A stretch of 64,000 nucleotides of DNA from Draba incana (lineage: Eukaryota; Streptophyta; Magnoliopsida; Brassicales; Brassicaceae), in assembly GCA_963576765.1 (NCBI GenBank), contig OY755204.1, positions 21,695,756 through 21,759,755 of the forward strand, written 5' to 3'. Below, in pieces: positions 25,171-37,119 of the stretch; the stretch's first letter is position 1; each line of letters starts with the position of its first letter. A program made the translations under genes and the position numbers. The notes beneath the pieces are model-generated. The model made no database searches, was not told the DNA's origin, and was given only the letters and a program-made list of their open reading frames with translations.

Positions 25171-26200
25171 CTAAAATCTGCTTTATATTTTGAAATTTTA
25201 CCATTATTTTGAATAGAAATGTAATTCACCCATGAAATAATTGATAATAGTGGTTTTTAATTTTTCGGTCAATGTATACAATCTCATAATCTTTAAAAAT
25301 CATGATTTTAATTTCTTAGTCAATATATATAATAAAATGTATTAATTTCATCTCATAATATACAAAAATATAGTTTATGACTCAACACAATGTAATTTTT
25401 TTATATAATAAGCATCGTAGATTTGTAAACATTGAGATGTTTGTAAACATTGTAATATACATTTTCTATTGAAGATTCCAAAGTGAAAACAATGCATTCT
25501 TTCATTAGTTTATTTTCAATGAAAGGAAAATAAAAATCGTGATTTATCATTCCAAAAGTGAAGAATTTATATATTTTAAAATTAACTTGTTCACATTTAG
25601 TTATGCAAACTAACTACAAATTATTGTGTTGGTTATAGATATTATCTTATGAAGAGTGTTTGGATAAGAGTATATTAGAACTTAATAATATAATTTTAAT
25701 TAAAAAAAAATGAGATAAATTGCAAGCTTGACACCTAATATAATGGTTTATAATTATTTTTCTTTAATATAATGGTATATTAGTATTTAATCCTTTATTT
25801 GAAAAGAAAAGGAAAATATCTTTTATTTTTCCTAATTAATACACTTTTGGAACATATATTATTTTCAGTTCATAATTAGTTTTATGATTTTAATCTTGAA
25901 TTTCTAAATATATATGTATATATTTTATTTTTTTTGGCAAGTACATGATTTCGAAATATTTCGATTTTGGCAAGTTTATTATTATTTCAATGTGTTTGGC
26001 ATTGAGACTAAAAGTAATCAACATTAGTTAATTGGGAAATAAATGTGTTTGACAATTAGTATAGAAAGATTAATATAAATCAAAAAAGAAAAAAACTCAA
26101 AAAATTGTGGTGATGATACATAAGCAAAATGCTTCTCAAATAATATATATGTGTGCGCTATATATATAGGAAGAAAGAAACGAAAGAGAATCAAGAAGGA
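25171..26200. other. AT-rich stretch, nothing recognised
   Basis: Very AT-rich sequence without a usable open frame or clear repeat. Recurrent AATCATAATCT and ATATATAAT strings look like decayed intergenic DNA. Confidence 0.6.
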
Positions 26201-26219
26201 AACAAAAAATCTCGGAGCC

Positions 26220-26400
26220 CTTTTTTTTCTACAGCACCAAAAAGAAGACTGTAGAAAATATGGTTGTACCGCCATTTTACAACCACTTTTTTTTCTGGTC
26301 TTTAGCTTTGAAAATTTACATAAAGCTTGATTGGTGGGTTTTATGGCTGTAGAAAAAGGGATGTAAGTAGTTTTTACAGCCCAACCAATCATACCCATTG
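26220..26400. repeat. Possible MITE-like inverted repeat
   Basis: TTGATTGGTGGG...GGCTGTAG near 26316-26353 is partly complementary to TTTTTACAGCCCAACCAATCA near 26371-26391. CTACAGCACC and GACTGTAG occur near 26229-26254. This resembles remains of a small foldback element. No clear target duplication was found. Confidence 0.35.
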
Positions 26401-26679
26401 TCTGCTTTTATGATTTACATCAGAGTATCAACATTCCATAAGAATGTCAATAGGGTTTTTACTATTTCAACATACAATTCCGATTTTTTTTATTGCTATA
26501 AATACAACAATACACTTTTATTATATACATCAACGTCCTTAATTAACAGTATAGATTTGTTTGATAGTGTGGATAGGTACGGATAATAAATGTGAGTTGA
26601 TAAATCACATTTATTGACAGTGACATTAATTCAAATTTGTAGTTAGTAAAGTATACCCCATTATTAACAATGTTGAATC

Positions 26680-26692
26680 ATATATATAAATA
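26680..26692 (+). promoter_or_regulatory. TATA box of the small two-exon gene
   Basis: TATATATAAATAC lies about 90 bp before the ATG at 26782, the normal plant spacing of a TATA box about 30 bp before a start site with a leader of some 60 bp. Confidence 0.5.
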
Positions 26693-26781
26693 CAAACCAA
26701 AGCTAAGCCAAAGATATTACACAATCTCTTAGTTTTGTATATGTTCTTTATCTCTACCAACTGTTTATTTTGGTGATAACA

Positions 26782-27264
26782 ATGTCTGAGAGCTCTAATG
26801 ACTCCACAAACAATTCCACTGTTTATTTTAGAAGTAGTGGTTTGAATGTACCGATGCTCTTAACAATGAGTGCACAACATTGTGAACACTCTCAAGTTTT
26901 TTTAACTAAGGTATTTAGACTCTAATTTAAGTTATGTAATGTTGTTATTGTCGTGTTGTTGTTTTTAATTGATGTTTTGATTTTTGTTCTTAATTCTCAA
27001 TAGTTGATTCAAAAGTATCGAAAAGCGTGTAGGACGTACTATGACATATTACTTCATATGGAAAGGAACTCGGGCCAAAGACAGCGTTTTGAGTTGAAGC
27101 GGCTTATTTTTAAGAACAAGATAAAACGCCTTCAAGCTCCTTACACGGAGTGGCAAATCCTTGATTTTGATAAAATAGCACCATTACCATTTTGTATAAC
27201 GAGTTTAATACATCTCTCTACAACACTTTCGAGTTTCGTTCCTCAAATCATCACTATGTTTTGA
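26782..27264 (+). CDS. Possible small two-exon gene, unknown protein, 129 aa
   Basis: ATG at 26782 opens exon 1 (26782-26910, 43 codons), which ends AAG before GTATTT. A 93-bp intron (26911-27003) rich in T ends TCTCAATAG. Exon 2 (27004-27264) continues in frame to TGA. The predicted protein starts MSESSNDSTNNSTVYF and has a basic middle with KYRKACRTYYD, RQRFELKRLIF and KNKIKRLQAPY. I do not recognise its family. Support comes from the TATA box at the right distance, splice sites that keep the frame, and an intron of typical length. It lies about 550 bp before a Helitron 3' end, so it may be a gene or fragment carried by that Helitron. Confidence 0.5.
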
Positions 27265-27396
27265 ACTTTATCTATTTAGTTTCTTTTGTTTTTTGTTTTT
27301 GTGAAATTTTGATATGTAATTATTGTAAGAAACTTTTTCTCATTACCATCATCCTATTTCTTATGTACTCTTTTCTACCGAACCTAATATTACAAA

Positions 27397-27700
27397 CCAA
27401 GTCCTATACTTTCCAAATAAAAATACTATGTTCCCGTGCTTTCGTGGACCGGTTACTACATTTTCGAAATACAATTACTAGAAACCGAGTCCTATACTTT
27501 CCAAATTTGTTCCACTGACTCCGTGGATCGATTACTACATTGCAAAATACAATTACTACAATCTACCCTCCGTTCCCTACTTTTTCAAACTAAATCATAC
27601 ACGTTCTATATACCGCTAATATGTTGTCCTGCTTCCGTTGACCATTTCCTACACTTGCTCATTCACCTAATGCACACCGATTAGTACATTTTCCGAATAT
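27397..27700. repeat. Degenerate tandem repeat, about 90-110 bp unit
   Basis: Imperfect copies share GAGTCCTATACTTTCCAAAT, then TTCC..TG.TTCCGTGGA and TTACTACATT..AAATACAATTACTA. About three copies lie between the small gene and the Helitron end. Confidence 0.55.
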
Positions 27701-27780
27701 AATCAATAATAACAACCAATTCAAATATTGACTTTATACTATACACAACACAATAAACCAACTAATTATTTAACAACCCG

Positions 27781-27812
27781 CCGTTCGGGGACCGAACGGG
27801 TCATCACCCTAG
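27781..27812 (+). mobile_element. Canonical Helitron 3' end
   Basis: An 8-bp stem CCGTTCGG-GGA-CCGAACGG (27781-27799) is followed after 9 bases by CTAG (27809-27812) and then T. This is the Helitron signature: subterminal hairpin, CTRR end and insertion next to T. The 5' TC end was not located, so element length is unknown; no Rep/helicase is seen upstream, so the copy is non-autonomous. Confidence 0.8.
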
Positions 27813-28249
27813 TTTGTATATATATAAAGTTAACTTTTTTCTCTCATCATCCACATCATTTTTTTAAAAATTTCAAATTTCATATACATATTAATTAACA
27901 ATTATAAATGTGGTTTTAACATTGGGGCAATTGCAAATATGCCACTGTTCACAAAAATTTAATCAAATATGCCACTGTTCACAAAATCATTATGAGCGTG
28001 CCACTGTTCACTGACTTAATGAAAAAAAAATTCACTTTCTCTCTCATCTCTCTCACGCCCAAATCCAAATTTTTTTTCTCACAAAATTTTCTCCTTTGAA
28101 ATTGCAAATCGGATTTGGGTTATGGATCTAGGATTTTTGATTCTCTTTCGTCCATCAATCGATTTTGATTTCCTGAATTGGAAGAAGAAGAAGAAGAAGA
28201 AGAAGAAGAAGAAGAAGAAGAAGACACTACAAGAAAACAGCGCGATTCC

Positions 28250-28500
28250 TACGGAAATATCCGTCGGAAGTCTGTCGGAATAAGAGTTTTCCGATAGATT
28301 TCCGACGGATATGTCTGTCGTTTCTATCTTGTCGGAAATAGAAATTCTGTCGGAAAGCTGTCGGAAACAAAACCGACAGCTTTCCGATGGGTTCCGACTA
28401 CTAGTAAACCGACAGACTTCCGACGTCATTATTTCCGACATATTTCCGACGGATTTATTTCCGACAGCTTTCCGACGGATTTCAGACGTATTCGTAGAAA
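28250..28500. repeat. Left subterminal repeats of CACTA-1
   Basis: About a dozen copies of TCCGACAG, CTGTCGGAA and CCGACGGAT lie in both orientations. In En/Spm such subterminal repeats are bound by the small element protein TNPA and are needed for excision. Confidence 0.85.
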
Positions 28501-28664
28501 TAATTAAATATAATAATAAATTAAATAATAATTAATTTAATATAAATTTAAAATTTAAAATTTGAATTATTTAAATTAAAATAAAATTAAAAGTAGAAAT
28601 TAAAATAAAATTAAAAGTAGAAATAAAAAGTAATATTGTTTTACAAAACGTTAATAATAAAAAT

Positions 28665-31017
28665 CTAAGTGGTGGGCCCCGGCGGAAAATCCGGGTTGCG
28701 CCCCAAGTACGCCATCATCAGTTGCATCATCTCCCTGTCCTTGTCCCGCTCGGCTCTCTCCTTCACCCGCTCGGCTTCTAGGGCGGCTTGTGCATCTCGT
28801 ATCTCTTGGACCGTCGTCTTCAAACCTTCAATTTCGACGTCCTTTTCCTTCATCTGGGCTCTCAGGTCGGATGTCTCGCTGTAGTAACAAGAAGACTCCG
28901 ATGATCCCGCATCGTCGGGAAGACCATAAAGCCGCCCTTTGCTCTGCGGAGCAACCTGCGGAACAAATTAAATTGTAAATGAAAAAGACTTGAAAACTAA
29001 TTTAAATTTTACATACCTTTAAGACGAATTGGTTGATGATGTCGTCCGGGGCTTGGGTGAGGGGAGGGGTTCCTTCGACGTCTGGCTGAGAGAGAATGTA
29101 CTCCTCTTCCATTCTTTGGACGCTCTCCTGAATCTCCCGAGCTACCTGATCCTGGACAACACCATTCTTGTCGGTGTGTGTCGCTAGCAGAAGTTCCAAG
29201 TTGTTGGGATCCCGACCCAACTCCTTAGCCTGCAGTTGTTAGATATTTATTTAATAATATAAATGTATAAAAAAAAAATTTAATAAAAATCAAGACGTTC
29301 AATGAAAAACTTACCATATCCCTAGCCTTTGTCTTCTTGCTGGTAGCTCCAAGGTTGTGGGTGGCAGGTCCCTTGCCGTTGCGCTGGCTGTTCCGGTTGC
29401 TAGAGTGATATGTAGAGCTCTCCTTGGTCGCCTCTAGTTGCCAATAGGCGATGAACCCGTTCCACAACTCCGCCTTTTCCACCATCTCCTTTGGCACCTG
29501 ACCGTGTAGCCACTTATCCTTCCACTCGAACACCTTCTTCGAGTAGTGCAGTGCTGCATAAGAGTCGAATTCTCTCCTAACCAGAGCGGTCATGTGTGGG
29601 TCCCACCTAAATTCTTGCTGCAAATACAAAAATTAAATATAAATAATAATAATTTAAATGAAAGTAAAAATTGTGAAAAAGATGACTTACCGCAAATTGG
29701 CGAAACCACATATCTTGATCCTCTAGTGGCATGGCGGTGTACGTCGCATAAGGACGGCTGAGCATAGAGTTTTCCATCTTGTTCAGGGACTTCGAAATCC
29801 CGCTGCGAGAATCACCAAACCTACGGGAAAAAATGCAACATTAGTCGCAATTAAATTAAATTTGTTAAAAAAAAAACAGAAATGAAACAAAAAACTTACC
29901 ATCTGTCTTTACCGAGCTGGTCTCGATGGAGTCTAGTCAACCTCTCTCGTCCAGGAAGACCCATGAAGTCCTCGACGCTAATCTGCGACGGTGTTGTGGT
30001 GGCTGCTGGTGTCACCGGCGTCTCTACAGGTATAGACGACGGTGTAGGTGTAGACGTCGAAGTCGAATGAGCTCTACTCACACGACGACGACGATATTGG
30101 CCGCTGCCAGATGCAGTGGCGAAACCACCGTAATCCCTAGATTTATATGATAATATATTTTAAATATATGAAAAATCTATAACTATAAAAATATAATGGT
30201 TTTAAAAAACATTGCTTTAAATTTCCAAAATTCTCAAATTTAAATTTCCAAAATTGTAAAATTTAAAATTCTGTGGTGGAATTTAAAATTTAAATTTCCA
30301 AAATTCTAAAATTTAAAATTTAAAGTTTTATAAGGTTTTTAAATAGTGTTATAAGGTTTTTGAATAGTTTTATAAGGTTTTTAAATAGTTTTATAAGGTT
30401 TTTAAATATTTTTATAAGGTTTTGTAAACAATCTTATAAACCTTTTAAAAACTTTCCTAAATCTAATTGTTTAAAATTGTTTAAAATATAGATATAAATT
30501 CAAAAATTAATTCATTATCTTTAAATTTACAATTATTTCGATATTCTAAAATTCTTAAGTAATTGTTACATAATTTAAAATTCTAAAAAATTAAAATTCT
30601 AAAATTTTTAATTAATCGTTATAATTGTTTAAAAAATAGTAAAACTTGCTAACAATATTCTAAAAATTTATGGAAAAAATAATTTCCCTAAATCAATTTC
30701 TCTAAATCAATTTCCCTCATTTTTCCTAATCATAAATCTAAATTTTCATATCAATTTAAAAACCCTAAGAATTTCATAACAATTTAAAAACCCTAACAAT
30801 TTAGTAAAAAATAGTAAAAATACTAACAATTTACTAACAATTTCATAAAATTAGTAACAATTTCCAAATTTCATTTTATAAAATACTAACAATTTCCAAA
30901 CCCTAATCCTAATCCTAAATCTAGCAAAAATCAATTCACAAACTCATTTATATAAAATCTAACCAAAATAAACATGAAATTTGAGGATACTTACGAATGA
31001 GAAGGAAGATCCGCCAT
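28665..31017 (-). CDS. CACTA accessory protein, Transposase_24 (Ptta/En/Spm) type, 398 aa
   Basis: Six exons join in frame with GT/AG borders: 31017-30995, 30136-29900, 29820-29691, 29617-29315, 29229-29017 and 28955-28665, ending TAG. They total 1197 bp with no internal stop. The N-terminus is MADLPSHSDYGGF, followed by an Arg tract and a Thr/Pro/Ser-rich part. The middle has WRDP-like RWDPHMTALVRREF, then ELWNGFIAYWQ, GPATHNLGATSK and GRDPNNLELLLATHTDKNG, matching the plant family Transposase_24 (PF03004). The C-terminus is a coiled coil rich in Glu, Arg and Lys. By position it stands where TNPA stands in En/Spm, a DNA-binding regulator of excision. Exon 1 is only 23 bp and intron 1 is 858 bp of AT-rich DNA. 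Confidence 0.88.
30320..30440. repeat. 21-bp AT-rich tandem repeat in intron 1
   Basis: TTTTATAAGGTTTTTAAATAG is repeated about five times. A related TTTTATAAAGTTTTTAAACAG series occurs outside CACTA-1 at about 37385-37690, in the Mutator-like element. Confidence 0.7.
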
Positions 31018-31019
31018 GG

Positions 31020-31260
31020 GTAATCCGGCGAGGAGGAGACGGCGGCGAATTCCGGCGAGGAGGAGGGGATTCTCGGTGGCGGCTAAGGGGAGAGGAGGAG
31101 GCGGTTGGGGCGAGTCTCGGAGGAGGTGAGGCTCGGAGGCGGAGAGGATAGGCGGAAGGGCGATTCCGGCGAGGAGGAGGAGATTAATCGGCGAATTCCG
31201 GCGAGGAGGAGCGGTGGTGGCGATTTAAGAAATGATTTCAACCCGTGGAGAAGAAGGAGA
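31020..31260 (-). promoter_or_regulatory. GC-rich repeated leader of the accessory gene
   Basis: GGCGAATTCCGGCGAGGAGGAG-type units recur about four times directly upstream of the accessory ATG, in otherwise AT-rich DNA. En/Spm has a GC-rich 'downstream control region' near its start site that is the target of silencing by methylation; this block could play that part for the second gene. That role is inference. Confidence 0.45.
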
Positions 31261-31712
31261 AGAAGAGTCGGTTCTGTTATTAAATTAGAATTTCCGACGG
31301 AATTAAATATGTCGGAAATCCGTCGGAAATTCTAATTTAATAATTTTCATTTCGCGGTATTTATTTTTCATTTCGCGGGTTAAATTTGGCACATCCGTCG
31401 GAAATATAAATATATTTCCGACAGATTTCCGACGGAATTGTGGTTTTAGGGTATGGGAAATTTAAGAAATTTAAAAAATCCATCGGAAATCTGTCGGAAA
31501 TATATATATATATATATATTTCCGACAGATTTCCGACGGCATTGTGGTTTTAAATGGTTTTTTGGAAATTAATAAATTAGCATTTAGGAAAAAATTGGTA
31601 ATTTTTAAACAATATTTAGCATTGTTAATATTTTTTTCCAAAATGCTTATTTTGGAAAAATTGTTAGCATTTTGTACATATTTTTACCTGAAATCTCCAA
31701 TTCCGTCGGAAA

Positions 31713-32656
31713 AATATACATTTTTCCGACAGATTTCCGACAGATTTGGGGTTTTAAGCTTGTTTAGGATCCGTTTTCGTAGTTACAAGTTAATAGCATG
31801 GTTGGAGGAATATTTGGAAGATAAAATACTTGATAATGGTCATTGTTACTTTCAAATTCTAAACATTTAGTATTTTCCGTAAACATCTATTGTTTTGTAT
31901 ATGTAACTGTATGAAACGCTTTTGGTTGAAACATGACAAAATCGCAAAACATGTTCGGTATAACATCGAGAATGTTATTTACTCAATTATCTTTCCCTTT
32001 AGTTGTCAGAATTGTATGCCGAGACTTTGTCTTCTCAAAATTAAGGAATTTGGCCTCAAAACCCTAAATCTGTCGGAAATCAGTCGAAAAAATATATATA
32101 TTTTCGACTGATTTCCGACAGATGTAAGGGTAACACGTGTCGTCTTTTAAGGTTAGCATGATATGAATATTGCGTCGGAAATCTGTCGGAAATATATATA
32201 TTTTTCCGACTGATTTCCGACGGATAAAATAAAAAAAAGTTTATTTATATAAAAATGATATATCTGTCGGAAATCTGTCGGAAGTATATATATATTTCCG
32301 ACAGATTTAGGGTTTTGAGGCCAAATTCCTTAATTTTGAGAAGACAAAGTCTCGGCATACAATTCTGACAACTAAAGTGAAAATAATTGAGTAAATAACA
32401 TTCTCGATGTTATACCGAACATGTTTTTCGATTTTGTCATGTTTCAACCAAAAGCCTTTCATACAGTTACATATACAAAACAGTAGATGTTTACGGAAAA
32501 TACTAAATGTTTAGAATTTGAAAGTAACAATGACCATTATCAAGTATTTTATCTTCCAAATATTGCTTCAACCATACTATTAACTTGTAACTACGAAAAC
32601 GGATCATAAACAATCTTAAAACCCCAAATCTGTCGGAAATCTGTCGGAAATATATA
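31713..32656. repeat. Large inverted repeat, arms about 350 bp
   Basis: 31713-32077 is a near-perfect reverse complement of 32297-32656. For example CCTAAATCTGTCGGAAAT near 32062 pairs with CCGACAGATTTAGGG near 32299, and TTTCGTAGTTACAAGTTAATAG near 31777 pairs with its reverse near 32580. The spacer is about 220 bp and itself holds shorter TCTGTCGGAAAT palindromes around AT runs. It lies between the two genes. Confidence 0.9.
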
Positions 32657-32880
32657 TATTTCCGACAGATTTCCGACGGATAAAATAAAAAAGCTTATTT
32701 ATATAAAAATGATTAACTGTCGGAAATCTGTCGGAAATATATATATATGTTTCCGACAGATTTCCGACAGATATATCATTTTTAAAAAATAAATATATAT
32801 ATAAATGATTTTATATTAAATATATATATATAAATAAATATACAGATAAGTCGAAATTATATATATATATATATCATTTA

Positions 32881-32914
<34 letters not shown>

Positions 32915-32918
32915 TAAA

Positions 32919-35900
32919 TTATCCAACTTCTTCGTCATCAACTTCTTCTTCTTCATCAGATCCTTCCGAAGGAATTGTGTCTTCGTCTTCATCAAATTCT
33001 CCAACTTCTTCTTCTGATTCTGAATGTACGATATTATCACCAAATTCAGTGAAATCAACAAAAAGGTCCACTGCTGAAGAATGATCAACTGGAGCCATCG
33101 GAGTAATTCTAGTTGGTTGCATAGCATCTTGCTCAGCAACTCCATATAGTCTCCCTCTTGGATTAATTGGAGTCACTGTAATCCAAGGATCTCCTCGATG
33201 TGTTACCCTAGGATAAGAAATGTAGCATACCTGAAACAAACATATTTAGTTTAGGCAATTACAATATCATTATTTATCTATAAGACACGTATTATAAAAT
33301 TTTAAAATCAAACCTGGTCTGCCTGTGATGCTAGGATGAATGGGTCATACTTTTGCAGTCTCCTACAAGAATTTACTGAAGTGACGCCAAATTGGCTCAC
33401 CTGGACACCTTCTGGATATGACGGATCATACCACTCACACAAGAAAACAATGCACCTCATGCCCAACATTCCTGGATAGCGCACTTGCAATATTTCTTTC
33501 AGAATCCCGTAGTAGACTACATCACCACTTGTAGCTGAAATACCGTAATCTGCAGTTGCCCTCGGCCTTTCTTCATGAATCCTAAATGCAAATCCCCTAG
33601 TGCAATACCAAGCGTATGAAGTTGCTTCAAAGCTTGGGCCTGAAACTATCTCTTGTAACCATGTCGGAAACCTTTCTCCATTCTTCATTCCTTCAGAAAC
33701 CTGAGATAATAATTTAGACAAATTAATAAACAAACATAATTAAGTAATAATTAATTCAGTAATTTTAAGAAATGTAAGCGTTTTTTTAAAACTTACGTAA
33801 TATTGCAGCCAATTTGGAAACTCGTTTTCCTTAGATTCTCCAAGTTCGTCTTCTGTCATTTCTGGATAATAGCGACGTATTGATGCAATGTAAATCCTGA
33901 AAGCAAACAAAAAATATATAACATATGAAACCTATATATTACTTAGGTATTAAAAACAAGATGTATTTAAATAAGTTCTGTTTTTACCTTTCGTACTACG
34001 CCATCTCCTCACAATTCGTTAGGATATACATATGTAAGTGACTCCACTCTGCTTGTGATAGGAAGCGTCTCTTCCCTCTCCCAATCACTCCGCCAACTTG
34101 CGAAAACATCTCAGGGACAATCGCGGCATATGTGACTCTCTCACCTTTATCATCATAACGAGCAGGACGTCTACTCTTCGTACTAACTTCCCGCGGAAAG
34201 TAATATTCCGCAAACTGTGATGATTCTTCATTGATACTCTGTGCGACAATAGAACCTTCAACTCGAGCCAAATTTTTGACCTTCTTCTTTAGATGGAACA
34301 TGTACCGCTCAAAAGGATACATCCAACGAAATTGAACGGGACCACCTAGTTCAGCTTCGCGGGGGAGGTGTAGGGGAAGATGTTCCATAACATCAAAAAA
34401 AGACGGCGGAAAGATCTTCTCAAGATTGCAAAGGATCACTGGTATATTGGCATCTAAATTGCGGATCCCCTCAACTGTAAGTGTCCTCGTGCATAAATCC
34501 CTAAAGAAAGCACCAACTGCTGCAATAGCTTCGTGGACAGTTTGAGGAAGGAGATGGGTAAAAGCAAATGGAAGAAGCCTCTGCATCAGTACATGACAAT
34601 CATGACTCTTCAGTCCCAAAAACTTTAGGTATCGCGAGTCTATGCAGTTACCCAGATTAGCTGCATATCCATCAGTGAATTTAACTTCGTGTTCAATCCA
34701 CCGGAAAGATTCTCTTATCTTTTGTATTTGCAATCGGTACGGAGGAAAAGGATATGTACCATCGGGAATACGATCAAGATAAGCACGGTAGCAAATCTTT
34801 GAAACATCCATCCTAGACTTCACATTGTCTTTTATCTTTCCTGGGATGTTTAACACCGTATTCATGATGTTGTCAAAGAAGTTCTTTTCAATATGCATCA
34901 CATCGAGGTTGTGCCTTAATAAATGATTTTTCCAATACGGCAAATCCCAAAATATACTCTTCTTATGCCAGTTGTGAGCTCCTTCTACACCACAAAGCGG
35001 TTCATGCCCATTACCCCCACAATCAGGAGTCCTCTCAGCACCAAAATCTCTCAACTGCTCCAATATAGTACGACCGTCTATCTCATCAATTGGAGCATCA
35101 AACACTTGTTTATTTTTCTTAAATAATCTTTTAGACCGACGATAGGGATGGCCGTCCGGTAGAAACCTTCTATGGCAATCAAACCAACATGGCTTTCTTC
35201 CATTCCTCAATTGGAAAGTGTCAGTGTTGTCTTGGCAAAACGGGCACGATAATGTTCCATGAGTAGTCCATCCAGATAGCATACCATATGCTGGGAAATC
35301 GCTAATAGTCCACATAAGGACCGCACGCATCAGAAAATTCTGCTTCCGTGAATCATCAAATGCTTCGACACCGTGACTCCATAGCATTTGTAACTCATAA
35401 ATCAATGGCTGGAGGAATACATCAAGTGATCTCTTCGGATGCTCAGGGCCGGGAATAAGAACGGAGAGGAATAAAAACTCTCGACGCATGCACATACCAG
35501 GGTGCAAATTATACGGTGTTACGATTACGGGCCACAAAGAATACTGCCTTCCATGCTTCCCAAATGGATTGAAACCATCCGTACTTAACCCGAGGTACAC
35601 ATTTCTTGACTCGTATGCAAAATCCGGATACAACATTTGAAAATGTTTCCACGCTTTTGCATCTGAAGGATGTGTAATCTCTCCATCTTGACGATGCTCT
35701 GCATGCCATCTCATTTGTTCTGCCGTTCGCACAGATTGATATAACCTCTTTAACCTCGCTGTCAATGGTAAGTACCACATACGTTTATATGGAATTGGAA
35801 CTCTCCCACCAGTTTCCTGATACCGCGGTTTACGACAAAATTTACATCTTCTCCGGTCTTCGTCTTCACTCCAATATAGCATACAGTTGTCGATGCATAC

Positions 35901-36629
35901 ATCTATCACCTGATACAGCATACCAAGACCAGCTACAAGTTTCTGTATCTCGTAGTATGATGCAGGTGCCTGATTATCTTCAGGCAAAATATCTTTCACA
36001 AAATCTGCTATCGCATCAACACACTCTTCCGCCAAATTGAAGTCTGTCTTAAGGGTCATCAGTCTACTAGCAGTTGATAAAGGGGAATGTCCGTCTCTAC
36101 ACCCATCATATAATGGTTGCTTCCCTGCGTCTAACATATCAAAAAATCTTCTAGCTTCTTCATTTGGTTCTTCTAGTCTATCCTCCCTTATTACGATCGA
36201 TAGCAAATTCTCTCTAAACGCATCATGAACCATCTCAGCGGTACCTACACCAAAATCTACTTCCGTTCTATGTTCGCCTAAGCTATCCGTTCTATGTTCA
36301 CCTAAGTTATCCATTCTATGTTCGCCTAAGCTATCCGCAACATATGGTGCACTGCTACTACTAGCACCATCATTATTAGTTTCTCCATGAAAAAACCAAA
36401 TTTTGTATCCCGGCATAAAACCAACGGTATACAAGTGATGCCAAACTTGTTCTACATTAACATTACGAGAATTGCAACAATTTAAACATGGACATTTTAT
36501 CACCTTTCGATTCCCGACAACCGCCATGAACTCGCATATACCTCGTGCATAACTTGGATTTAATGTATTCGACTCCGGATCATACATCTCTTCATCCATC
36601 CACGATCTATAATATCTAGAAGATGACAT
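32919..36629 (-). pseudogene. TNPD-like CACTA transposase, four exons, one nonsense codon
   Basis: Exons 36629-33988, 33896-33797, 33700-33314 and 33230-32919 join in frame with GT/AG borders and end TAA. The N-terminus has the transposase-associated domain (RSWMDEEMYD, then C-P-C-x2-C-C near residues 46-52). A Transposase_21-type catalytic domain (PF02992) follows: YNLHPGMCMRREFLFLSVLI, the W-T-x-H-G-x-L-S-C-P-F-C motif and HNLDVMHIEKNFFDNI. A DUF4218-like stretch follows, then DUF4216 in exon 3 (YYGILKEILQVRYPG to DPFILASQADQV). The tail is acidic. The family cuts and joins element ends. A TAG at 33996-33998, three codons before the end of exon 1, interrupts it, probably from CAG. A short LGEHR repeat (three copies) lies near residues 100-125. 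TATA-like sequence is at 36710-36725. Confidence 0.93.
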
Positions 36630-36729
36630 CTCACTCTCTTAACGATTTTTTTCTAACAAATATTTGGTTGGAAGTTGTTGTTGTTTTGTGAGTGAATGAA
36701 GATGTGTGGAATCATATATATAAATACGC

Positions 36730-37119
36730 TGACCGTCGGAAATCTGTCGGCAAAGCGTCGGAAAAACAACGGATATAATAACGGCTAGATAACGGTTATA
36801 TAACGGCTATTTTTTCCTACAGATTTCCGACAGACTAGTTGGGAGTCTGTCGGAAATCTGTCGGAAATTGATATTTTCCGACGGATTTCCGACAACTGAC
36901 CGGAATCTCCTCCGGCGTCGGCAACGGCTAGTTACACGGTCCAATAATCAGACCGATTTCCGACGGTGTGTGGTCCGTCGGAAATAATTCCGACAGATTT
37001 CCGACGGAATTGAAAAATTTCCATTCCGTCGGAAATCGGTCGGATTACCGTCGGAAAATTTCCGACGGAATTACTTCCGTCGGAATTTCCGTCGGATTTG
37101 CGGCTGTTTTCTTGTAGTG
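36730..37119. repeat. Right subterminal repeats and TIR of CACTA-1
   Basis: Dense inverted copies of GTCGGAAATCTGTCGG and TTTCCGACGGA lead into GCTGTTTTCTTGTAGTG at 37103-37119. This is the promoter-side end. Confidence 0.88.

Larger units (their letters stand above)
28225..37119 (-). mobile_element. CACTA-1, two-gene En/Spm-type transposon
   Basis: The ends are inverted CACTACAAGAAAACAGC (28225-28241 and 37103-37119), flanked by the 3-bp duplication AGA (28222-28224 and 37120-37122). Many copies of TTTCCGACAGATTTCCGACGG-like motifs lie near both ends and in the middle (31280-32780). Both genes run on the minus strand, so the transcriptional start side is the right end: a TNPD-like transposase gene first, then a Transposase_24-type gene. 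The size and two-gene plan match En/Spm. One nonsense codon in the first gene suggests the copy cannot move by itself, though the second gene is intact. Confidence 0.95.

Noticed and set aside
31544..32111. Open frames at 31544-31870 and 31890-32111 as genes
   Set aside because: They fall inside the large inverted repeat and have no recognisable features. The repeat explains them better.
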